Source: Planctomycetaceae bacterium (GTDB taxonomy: Bacteria; Planctomycetota; Planctomycetia; Pirellulales; Pirellulaceae). Taken from it: 12,783 nucleotides of DNA. This document shows positions 5,621-12,006 of the stretch, one piece after another. The notes under the pieces are model-generated. The model was not told the origin of the DNA and ran no database searches. It saw only the letters and a list, made by a program, of their open reading frames with translations. Location of the stretch: assembly GCA_007695205.1 (NCBI GenBank), contig REEF01000625.1, forward strand, positions 1 to 12,783, given 5' to 3'. Within the stretch, counting starts at the first letter, position 1. Each line of letters opens with the position of its first letter. Position numbers and translations under genes: made by a program.

Positions 5621-7357
5621 ATGTCATCCGGTAGTTCTGCCAAGACGCGTTCGGATCGTGCTGCTTCCCTGAAACTTCGGCCAGGAACGTTTGCGCCGGT
5701 TTGGCAACTGCTACAGCGCCGTCAAGTTTGGGTCCAGGCGGGGCTGTGCGCCCTGATGATCGTGCTGTTGCTGCTGGTCACCCGAGGCGGGACGCCGCCC
5801 TTCGCTTATCGCAGCGGGTACATCCCCCAATATGATGTACTAGCTCGCACGTCCTTCTTGGTGGCTACCGAAGCGGATCAGAGTCACCAGTTTCGTGAGG
5901 GTGATATGCTGGTACGGGGTGGCCGTCCTCTGTCGACGGGCGATATCCAAAAGCTGTACGCCGAACATACGTCCTTGAACTCACAACAAGGGTGGGGCCA
6001 GTTACTGGCTCGCGTGATGGCGTCGGTGGGCATCTACGTGCTGCTGACGGTGATCTGTGGCTGGTTCTTGCATATCCACCACCGTTTGTTGCTGGAACAC
6101 ACCGGTCGCTTGGCAGTCTTGGCTGCCAGCGTGGTCTTGGTCGTCTTGTTGTCCCGAGTCGGTTCGTCCGATGCCTGGCGTGCCGAGAGCATTCCGTTGA
6201 TCCTGTTCGGCATGACGCTTGCCATCGTTTTCGATCGTCCGCTGGCTCTGCTGCTGACCGTCGCGGTCAGCCTGGTCGTCTCCCTATCGTTGGGTTTCAG
6301 TCTGCCCAAGTACCTGCTGTTGGCCTCGTCGGTCGTGGTGCCCACGTTGATGGTCACGCGAATTCGCAGCCGTACGAGACTGATCCATATCGGGGTTGTC
6401 AGCGGAGGGATCGTCCTGGTCGTGACTTTGTGCATCAGCGGGATTGCTGGTCAGTCGTTTGGGCTGTCGCATTGGACGCACGTTTCCCTGGTCGACGAGG
6501 GGGATCTTCTGACGCACTGGTCCTTCGCGCAACGGGTGCTGTATGGTGCCGCGTGGTACGGTGTTTGCGTCGTGCTGGCTGGATTCTTAATGACGGGTCT
6601 GCTACCGTTTCTGGAACGAGTGCTCGACTTCCAGACAGACATCCGTCTGTTGGAACTGGGCGACGCGGCTCATCCCGTGCTTCGCCAACTGGCCCAGCGA
6701 GCTCCGGGGACGTACAACCACAGCATCAACGTTGCCTCGATCGCGGAGGCTGCGGCAGAATCGATCCGGGCGGATGGTTTGCTGGTTCGAGTCGCCTCTT
6801 ACTTTCACGACATCGGCAAGATGTTTAAGCCGGAGTACTTCATTGAAAACCAATCGACCGCCGGGAATCAACACGATTCGCTGGTTCCTGCGATGAGCAC
6901 GTTGGTGATCGTCGCCCACGTCAAGGACGGCGCCAATTTGGCTCGCCAGCACCGCTTGCCCCGATCGATCATCGATCTGCTGGAACAGCATCATGGGACG
7001 ACATTGGTCGAGTATTTTTTCCGCCAGGCGACCTTGCAGCATGAGAACGCACCCGATAGCCGACGGCCCGACGAGACCAATTACCGTTACCCTGGTCCCC
7101 GACCTCAGACGCGGGAAGCTGCGGTGTTGATGATGGCCGATTCGGTCGAAAGCGCTTGCCGGTCGCTGACCGACCCGACACCCTCCCGCATCGAAAGCCT
7201 GGTCGGCGAAATCGGCTTGAAGCGTCTGCTGGACGGGCAGTTCTCAGAATGTAACCTGACGTTGCACGAACTGAACGCGATCCAGGAGAGTCTGGTGAAG
7301 TCGTTGACCGCGGTCTATCACGGCCGTATCAAATATCCAAGCCAACAAACCGCTTGA
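5621..7357 (+). CDS. pgpH: 7TM-HD phosphodiesterase of the PgpH family (c-di-AMP hydrolase)
   Basis: Predicted 578-residue membrane protein hydrolysing c-di-AMP to pApA. It has a cytoplasmic N-tail, one transmembrane helix (about 37-54), a short extracytoplasmic segment (about 56-126), a bundle of about seven helices (about 130-330) and a cytoplasmic HD domain (about 340-570). All metal-site positions of the family are visible: H367 (YNHSI), H396-D397 (FHDIGK), H433 (AHVKDG), H457-H458 (EQHHGT) and D507 (MADSVESA). Classic PgpH proteins are around 700 residues, and the difference lies almost entirely in the extracytoplasmic 7TMR-HDED region, of which only the first strand (YDVLART) and the last part (FREGDMLVRGG...) seem to remain. 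It starts 24 bases after phoH and ends 17 bases before the ybeY ATG. With a diadenylate cyclase upstream, c-di-AMP turnover is the natural role. Confidence 0.92.
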   Translation: MSSGSSAKTRSDRAASLKLRPGTFAPVWQLLQRRQVWVQAGLCALMIVLLLLVTRGGTPPFAYRSGYIPQYDVLARTSFLVATEADQSHQFREGDMLVRGGRPLSTGDIQKLYAEHTSLNSQQGWGQLLARVMASVGIYVLLTVICGWFLHIHHRLLLEHTGRLAVLAASVVLVVLLSRVGSSDAWRAESIPLILFGMTLAIVFDRPLALLLTVAVSLVVSLSLGFSLPKYLLLASSVVVPTLMVTRIRSRTRLIHIGVVSGGIVLVVTLCISGIAGQSFGLSHWTHVSLVDEGDLLTHWSFAQRVLYGAAWYGVCVVLAGFLMTGLLPFLERVLDFQTDIRLLELGDAAHPVLRQLAQRAPGTYNHSINVASIAEAAAESIRADGLLVRVASYFHDIGKMFKPEYFIENQSTAGNQHDSLVPAMSTLVIVAHVKDGANLARQHRLPRSIIDLLEQHHGTTLVEYFFRQATLQHENAPDSRRPDETNYRYPGPRPQTREAAVLMMADSVESACRSLTDPTPSRIESLVGEIGLKRLLDGQFSECNLTLHELNAIQESLVKSLTAVYHGRIKYPSQQTA

Positions 7358-7374
7358 CCCAACGGTTGCCCCCC

Positions 7375-7869
7375 ATGATCGACATCGAATTATCGAATCA
7401 ACAAGACACCTACCCGGTCGACGAAGCTCGCCTGGTGGCTGCTGTCGAGCGGGTGTTGCGGGGCGAAGGCATTCGTTCGGGGACGATCAGTCTGGCCTTG
7501 GTCGATGATCCGACGATGCACGAATTGAATCGAAGATACCTGCAACATGACGAGCCGACGGATGTGCTGAGCTTTGTGCTCGAACGGCGCGAGGATGCTT
7601 TGGAAGGCGAAGTGATCCTGAGTGTGGATACGGCAGCCACCGCCTGTCAACATTTTGGGTGGACGCGGGATGACGAACTGCTGCTATACGCGGTGCATGG
7701 CGCCCTGCATCTGGTCGGGTACGACGACCGCTGCCCCGACGACCAGCACCGAATGCGGCAGCGGGAACAACACTATCTGGCCGCTTGCGGATTGGAAGCG
7801 AGATACGAGGAGACCGGCCACTTTCCGCCGCCACCAGATCCCACGTCGGCAGCCGAGGAGACAGCCTGA
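7375..7869 (+). CDS. ybeY: Endoribonuclease/rRNA maturation factor YbeY
   Basis: Predicted 164-residue UPF0054 protein, a metal-dependent endoribonuclease in 16S rRNA 3'-end maturation and ribosome quality control. Family motifs are LNRRYLQHDEPTDVLSF (51-67), GEVILSVDTA (78-86) and the zinc motif HGALHLVGYDD (108-118). Two metal-binding histidines are present (H108, H112), but the third, usually the H of GYDH, is aspartate (D118). The C-terminal tail (about 143-164) is proline-rich and beyond the normal end. The ATG at 7375 gives the usual MIDIEL start. A TTG at 7354 would overlap the pgpH stop. No Shine-Dalgarno is visible. Its TGA overlaps the ATG of the CorC-like gene by one base (TGATG), indicating translational coupling. 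Confidence 0.92.
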   Translation: MIDIELSNQQDTYPVDEARLVAAVERVLRGEGIRSGTISLALVDDPTMHELNRRYLQHDEPTDVLSFVLERREDALEGEVILSVDTAATACQHFGWTRDDELLLYAVHGALHLVGYDDRCPDDQHRMRQREQHYLAACGLEARYEETGHFPPPPDPTSAAEETA

Positions 7870-9188
7870 TGCTTCCTTGGATCGCGCCCGTGACGTTGAT
7901 CTTGGGCTTGCTGATCGTAACCGCCGCAGCCACCGCTTCGCGGACCATCTTGGACTTCTCGCACCGCCAGTTGGAGGTCTACAGCCGGGCACAGCGTCGT
8001 CGGGACATGTTCAAGAAGATCCTTCAAACGCACGACGACGTCGCCTTTGCCGTGGACAAACTCGAGACGGTGGGGTTGATTCTGACGATCGGCAGCGCCA
8101 CCCTGCTGTTTTATCACGCGCTGGGCACGGTGGCGGATTGGGTGCTGTTGCTCTGGCTGATCGTTGGCGTTCTGCTGCTGTTCGCCGTAACCAGTTGGAT
8201 TCCCACCGCTGTGGCACGCCAGTGTTCGGGCCCCTTCCTGCTGCGCACCTGGCGACTGTGGTGGCTGACCCATTGGTGCTTCTGGCCCTTGCGGTGGGGG
8301 CCGCAAATCATGGATGTCCTCGTGCGGCGGTTGTCCGGCAAACCCGAACCACCCAATAAAGACGAACAGGAGGATGACCTGGAAGACGAGATCATGACCA
8401 TCGTCACCGAGGGCCAGCGTGACGGACTGCTGGAATCCGATGCTCGCGATATGATCAAAGGCGTGATCGAACTGGGGGACACGCAGGTAAAAGAGATCAT
8501 GACGCCCCGCTCGCATGTCGACAAGATCGATATCCGCATGGACTGGTCGGAGATCCAGCACATCATCACGCGTTCCGGGCGAACTCGTCTGCCCGTTTGT
8601 GATGGTTCGTTGGATTCGACCCTCGGTATCCTGTACGTCAAGGACCTTCTATCCAATCTGGCGCAGCGATCCGACCAGCCTCAACAAACGCTCACCGAAC
8701 TCGTACGACTCGCCTGGAAGATTCCCGAGACCATGCCGCTGCTGAACCTGCTGCGAAAGTTTCGGTCGAATCGGCGACATCTGGCCATCGTTGTCAATGA
8801 ATACGATACCGTGGTGGGGGTCGTGACGATCGAAGACGTGCTGGAAGAGATCGTGGGAGAGATCGTCGACGAAAGCGATAAGGAGGAAAATGACGGCATC
8901 CGAGTGTTGAGCGACACGACTTTCGAGGTAGTTGGAACGACTCTGATCGATGTTTTGAACGAGCGTCTGGGCATCGATCTTCCCGAGGCGGATGATTACG
9001 AGACGTTGGCCGGATTGATGGTCAGCCGCTTGGGCTATATCCCGCGTCGGGGGGAGACCATGATCTGTGGTAATGTGCGGCTGACGGTGTTGCGAGCCGA
9101 ACCACGAAAGGTCCAAAGGTTGCTCGTGGAGATTCCGGTTGAAGTCTCGACGTCGGAAGATCAACAAGCGGGGGATTCGCCTCGCTAG
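7869..9188 (+). CDS. CorC/CNNM-family CBS-domain membrane protein
   Basis: Predicted 439-residue membrane protein of the hemolysin-C/CorC group, implicated in magnesium and cobalt homeostasis. The N-terminal part (about 1-150) has hydrophobic segments near 4-22, 66-84 and 90-115 and corresponds to the DUF21/CNNM domain, but the usual S-G-S-E-T-A start is replaced by A-T-A-S-R-T, so this domain is divergent. An acidic linker (160-178) leads to a CBS pair: EIMTPRSHVDKI... (209-265) and the second repeat with HLAIVVNEYDTVVGVVTIEDVLEEIVGEI (304-332). Residues about 347-425 form the CorC_HlyC domain (TTFEVVGTTLIDVLNERLGI... to LLVEIP). The start overlaps the ybeY stop by one base. The ybeY-corC neighbourhood is well known in Proteobacteria (ybeZ-ybeY-ybeX). 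Confidence 0.9.
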   Translation: MLPWIAPVTLILGLLIVTAAATASRTILDFSHRQLEVYSRAQRRRDMFKKILQTHDDVAFAVDKLETVGLILTIGSATLLFYHALGTVADWVLLLWLIVGVLLLFAVTSWIPTAVARQCSGPFLLRTWRLWWLTHWCFWPLRWGPQIMDVLVRRLSGKPEPPNKDEQEDDLEDEIMTIVTEGQRDGLLESDARDMIKGVIELGDTQVKEIMTPRSHVDKIDIRMDWSEIQHIITRSGRTRLPVCDGSLDSTLGILYVKDLLSNLAQRSDQPQQTLTELVRLAWKIPETMPLLNLLRKFRSNRRHLAIVVNEYDTVVGVVTIEDVLEEIVGEIVDESDKEENDGIRVLSDTTFEVVGTTLIDVLNERLGIDLPEADDYETLAGLMVSRLGYIPRRGETMICGNVRLTVLRAEPRKVQRLLVEIPVEVSTSEDQQAGDSPR

Positions 9189-9294
9189 CGTTGCTGTGTT
9201 GGCTGGCGTTGATGGCATGGCTGTCCAAGGGGCAGAAGGGCTTAGAAAAAGTTGTTTTCTCGCGAAGCGTGGCGACTCAGGCGGTAAGCAGGAT

Positions 9295-10047
9295 ATGTCC
9301 CTCGAAAAAAGCACGGCAATCGTTCTTCGCTTGGTGGATTTCAGTGAAACAAGCTGCGTGGTGACCTTGTTCACCGAGGATTTCGGCAAGATCAGCGCCT
9401 TGGCCAAAGGGGCTCGCCGTCCCAAAGGACCCTTCGACTCTGCTCTTGACCTGCTGGCCCTTTGTCGCATAGTGTTCCTGCAGAAATCGTCCGATTCGCT
9501 CGATCTGCTGACGGAAGCGAAGCTCCTGCGGCGTTTCCGGTCGGCATCGCGCGATTTGTCTCGTCTGTATGCGGCTTATTACGTCGCCGAACTACTGTTG
9601 GAATTGACGGAATTCGGAGACCCTCATCCCGAGTTGTTTGGTGAATCCGAACGAGCTTTGTCGAACCTGGACCAGGACAGCGATCTTGCCGAGACCGTTT
9701 TGCGATTCGAGATGTCTGCCCTGCGGCAGTTGGGCTACCTGCCGGCGCTGCGTGTCTGCGCGGTGTGCGGGGCGCCCGCTTTGCAAGAGGGCCGCGTCTT
9801 GTTCGGACACGCGGCCGGTGGCCTGCTGTGTCGCAAGTGCCGACCGGGCCAGCGGCAGGTTGTCAGCCTCAGTCGTCAGGTGCTGGATGTACTGGACCAA
9901 ACAGCCAACTTGTCCGACGGATCACCGCCAACGCTGGACGATCCGAAGCTGCGGGGGGAACTACGCGGACTGATGAATCGTTATTTGACCAATCTGCTGG
10001 GGCACCCGCCCCGCATGCAGAAATACCTGGGAATGCTGGCAACCTGA
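9295..10047 (+). CDS. recO: DNA repair protein RecO
   Basis: Predicted 250-residue RecO, which with RecR loads RecA onto SSB-coated single-stranded DNA in the RecFOR pathway. The N-terminal OB-fold is seen as STAIVLRLVDFSETSCVVTLFTEDFGKISALAKGARRPKG (6-45), followed by a helical bundle (about 75-150) containing RLYAAYYVAELLLELTEFGDPHPELF. The zinc finger is intact, with C155, C158, C179 and C182. Length is typical. The reading frame is open further upstream to 9139, but that would overlap the CorC-like gene and lacks RecO sequence. The ATG at 9295 begins the conserved N-terminus, with a weak purine-rich AAGCAGG just upstream. The 106 bases between the CorC-like stop and this start show nothing I can name. 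Confidence 0.93.
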   Translation: MSLEKSTAIVLRLVDFSETSCVVTLFTEDFGKISALAKGARRPKGPFDSALDLLALCRIVFLQKSSDSLDLLTEAKLLRRFRSASRDLSRLYAAYYVAELLLELTEFGDPHPELFGESERALSNLDQDSDLAETVLRFEMSALRQLGYLPALRVCAVCGAPALQEGRVLFGHAAGGLLCRKCRPGQRQVVSLSRQVLDVLDQTANLSDGSPPTLDDPKLRGELRGLMNRYLTNLLGHPPRMQKYLGMLAT

Positions 10048-10061
10048 AGCGTTGCCCGGAC

Positions 10062-10068
10062 AAGGAAG
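10062..10068 (+). promoter_or_regulatory. Shine-Dalgarno site of the TPR lipoprotein gene
   Basis: AAGGAAG lies five bases before the ATG at 10074 and in the 26-base gap after recO. It decides the start: the same frame is open back to 9765 inside recO, but only 10074 gives a signal peptide. Confidence 0.65.
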
Positions 10069-10073
10069 TCCTC

Positions 10074-11264
10074 ATGCGAATGCATCCTTTTCCAGAGATC
10101 GGCGGCCTGTTGCTGCTGACGCTGCTGGTCGGCTGCGCGGCACCGCTGGCCAGCAGTCGCGATTCCGGCCTGGCCGCTGGTGGCGGTGCCGAAAGCACTA
10201 GCTTATTCGATACGACTCGATGGTCGAAACAGATGGATAAGGCCGCTCGGAAGGTGACGGGACGAACGATCAACCCCGACAAGGCCCGCGAACTGTACAG
10301 CCAGGCAGAACGGAGCTATCACACGGCCATCAAAGCGGGCGATCGGCGGAGCGATTACCTGGCCGCTGCCAAGGGATTTCGTGAGGCGGCCCGGCGTTGG
10401 CCGGACTCGGCGCTGGAACAGGACGCTTTGTTCCTGGCCGGCGAATCGTATTTCTTCGCAGACTACTATCCGAAGGCGAATGAATCCTACGAACTGCTGC
10501 TGAAGAAGTTTCCGCATACCAAGTACATGGATCTGGCCCAGGCGCGCCGTTTCGCCATCGCGGATTACTGGCTGAAGTTGAACGAGGTCGACAAGCAGGC
10601 GTTTTGGGAGTTCAACTTCTTCGACCAACAGCGGCCCATGCGCGATACGTTCGGGCATGCCGTGCGGGTCTTCGACCGTATCCGCATCGAGGATCCTACC
10701 GGACGCCTGGCGGACGATTCGACCCTGGCGGCTGGTAACGCGTACTTTACCATCGGACGCTACCTGGAAGCCGATAACTTTTACACGGATCTTCGCAAGA
10801 CCTTTCCCAGCAGCAACCATCAGTTCCGAGCGCACCTGCTGGGTGTCCAAGCCAAACTGCGCAGCTATCAAGGTCCTGACTATTCCGGAATCCCGCTGGA
10901 CGAAGCAGAGAAGCTGATCAAACAGATCCGGCGACAATTCCCGCACGAAGCTAAACAAGAACGCGAATTCCTGACGCGTGCCTATGCGGAAGTCCGCTAT
11001 CACAAAGCGCTGCGCGAATGGGATATGGCTAGGTATTACGATCGTCGCGGGGAAAACGGGGCGGCCCGGTTCTACTATGCGGTGGTCGCCAACGATTATG
11101 CGGAAACTCCGTTTTCGCGGCGAGCCGCCGATCGACTTGCGGAATTGGGAGACGCGCCGGACGTGCCGCCCCAACGCTTGGCGTGGCTGGTCGAACTGTT
11201 CCCGCAAGAAGAAGACCTCGAACCGCTGCTGGCCAACCCGCCACAGGATACCACGTTGCGGTAA
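10074..11264 (+). CDS. TPR lipoprotein, BamD/YfiO-like
   Basis: Predicted 396-residue secreted lipoprotein. The N-terminus has a hydrophobic stretch (10-19) and a lipobox LLVGC with acylated C21, followed by a low-complexity linker to about residue 42. From about residue 73 there are tetratricopeptide-like helices: LYSQAERSYHTAI, YLAAAKGFREAARRWPDS, ALFLAGESYFFADYYPKANESYELLLKKFP, and later AGNAYFTIGRYLEADNFYTDLRKTFP and YDRRGENGAARFYYAVVANDYAETP. The spacing and the final pattern resemble BamD/YfiO, the outer-membrane lipoprotein of the beta-barrel assembly machine, but the protein is longer than BamD (about 245 residues) and the extra length lies in the middle. An LptE-like lipoprotein follows 62 bases downstream, supporting a role at the outer membrane. 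A general TPR adaptor is the alternative. Confidence 0.78.
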   Translation: MRMHPFPEIGGLLLLTLLVGCAAPLASSRDSGLAAGGGAESTSLFDTTRWSKQMDKAARKVTGRTINPDKARELYSQAERSYHTAIKAGDRRSDYLAAAKGFREAARRWPDSALEQDALFLAGESYFFADYYPKANESYELLLKKFPHTKYMDLAQARRFAIADYWLKLNEVDKQAFWEFNFFDQQRPMRDTFGHAVRVFDRIRIEDPTGRLADDSTLAAGNAYFTIGRYLEADNFYTDLRKTFPSSNHQFRAHLLGVQAKLRSYQGPDYSGIPLDEAEKLIKQIRRQFPHEAKQEREFLTRAYAEVRYHKALREWDMARYYDRRGENGAARFYYAVVANDYAETPFSRRAADRLAELGDAPDVPPQRLAWLVELFPQEEDLEPLLANPPQDTTLR

Positions 11265-11311
11265 ACAAAGGACGCAATGCATCGCCAACAAACGGTCCCA
11301 TTACTCCAGCC

Positions 11312-11317
11312 GGAGGG
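11312..11317 (+). promoter_or_regulatory. Shine-Dalgarno supporting a TTG start for the LptE-like gene
   Basis: GGAGGG lies nine bases before a TTG at 11327. It is the best initiation signal in the area and places the signal peptide directly at the N-terminus, so the rare TTG codon is the likely start. Confidence 0.6.
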
Positions 11318-11326
11318 CTCGCGATC

Positions 11327-11851
11327 TTGTCCCGTTTCGTCGGTCTGATTCTGATGATCGCCCTGCTGCAATCGGCCGGCTGCGCGGCCTACCGGTTCGG
11401 ACATCAGACGATGTACCGCCCCGATATCCGTACCGTCCACGTACCCGTCTTCCGCTCGGAAAGCTTTCGGAAAAACTTGGGGGAACGAGTCACCGAGGCG
11501 GTGATCAAGGAAATCGAACAACGAACCCCTTACAAAGTCGTCGCCAGTTCCAACGCCGACAGTGTTCTGACGGGCCGTATCACCCACGAATCGAAAAGGG
11601 TGATCGCCAACAACCGATACAACGACGCTCGCGATATCGAAACCGAATTGATCGTCGAAGTTGTCTGGACCAATCGCCATGGGGAACTGCTAATGCAGTC
11701 CGGTGGCCTGCCTCTGCCGCAAATGGAGGTCGAGGTTCTGGCCCATTCTCAGTTCCTGCCCGAAGCCGGGCAATCGCTGGCTACCGCCCAGCAGGCCGCC
11801 ATCGAGCAACTGGCTCGTGAGATTGTCAATCAAATGGAGATCTGGTGGTGA
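11327..11851 (+). CDS. LptE-like LPS-assembly lipoprotein
   Basis: Predicted 174-residue outer-membrane lipoprotein. The first residues form a signal peptide (RFVGLILMIALLQ) with lipobox QSAGC and acylated C19, followed by the AAYRFG segment typical of LptE (CGY/F-F-like beginning). The body shows the LptE-like order: an I-x-T-V-x-V-P-V-F strand (35-43), a helix NLGERVTEAVIKEIEQRT, the strand SVLTGRI, a long central region with ETELIVEVVWTNRHGELL, and a C-terminal helix (about 148-170) ending in WW. LptE partners LptD in inserting lipopolysaccharide into the outer membrane. The TTG start is chosen for its Shine-Dalgarno and signal peptide; the in-frame reading back to 11183 would overlap the TPR gene. 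Its pairing with a BamD-like gene suggests a small outer-membrane biogenesis operon. Sequence divergence leaves some doubt on the family. Confidence 0.78.
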   Translation: MSRFVGLILMIALLQSAGCAAYRFGHQTMYRPDIRTVHVPVFRSESFRKNLGERVTEAVIKEIEQRTPYKVVASSNADSVLTGRITHESKRVIANNRYNDARDIETELIVEVVWTNRHGELLMQSGGLPLPQMEVEVLAHSQFLPEAGQSLATAQQAAIEQLAREIVNQMEIWW

Positions 11852-11879
11852 TAAGCACCCGGCCAGCAGTATCTTATCA
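11849..11879. repeat. 7-bp inverted repeat at the end of the LptE-like gene
   Basis: TGATAAG (11849-11855, overlapping the stop codon) is complementary to CTTATCA (11873-11879), with a 17-base loop. It is AT-rich and weak, and no run of T follows. It may contribute to 3'-end structure but is not a clear terminator. Confidence 0.2.
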
Positions 11880-11910
11880 AACAAGGAAGCCTTGAATGGG
11901 TGACGCGGGC

Positions 11911-11983
11911 GGGGTCGGGAGTCGTTTTCGGGCATCGACCCACCCAGTGGAAACGCGCGTTCCCGAAAACGACTCCCGACCCC
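11911..11983. repeat. Perfect 22-bp inverted repeat between convergent genes
   Basis: The left arm at 11911-11932 (beginning GGGGTCGGGAGTCG, ending TTTTCGGG) is perfectly complementary to the right arm at 11962-11983, separated by 29 bases. It is the strongest secondary-structure signal in the window. It sits between the convergent LptE-like gene (ends 11851) and EamA-like gene (ends 12007), so it can act as a bidirectional terminator. Its length, perfection and composition also fit a dispersed REP- or MITE-like palindromic unit. I cannot count other copies here; only one copy occurs in this window. Confidence 0.8.
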
Positions 11984-12006
11984 TTCCGCCCACTCGGATC
12001 GCGGAC

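Noticed and set aside
9139..9294. In-frame N-terminal extension of RecO back to 9139
   Set aside because: It overlaps the CorC-like gene, consists of basic sequence unlike RecO, and the conserved RecO N-terminus begins at the ATG at 9295.
9765..10073. In-frame extension of the TPR lipoprotein into recO
   Set aside because: It is out-of-frame shadow of recO; the lipoprotein signal peptide and Shine-Dalgarno place the start at 10074.
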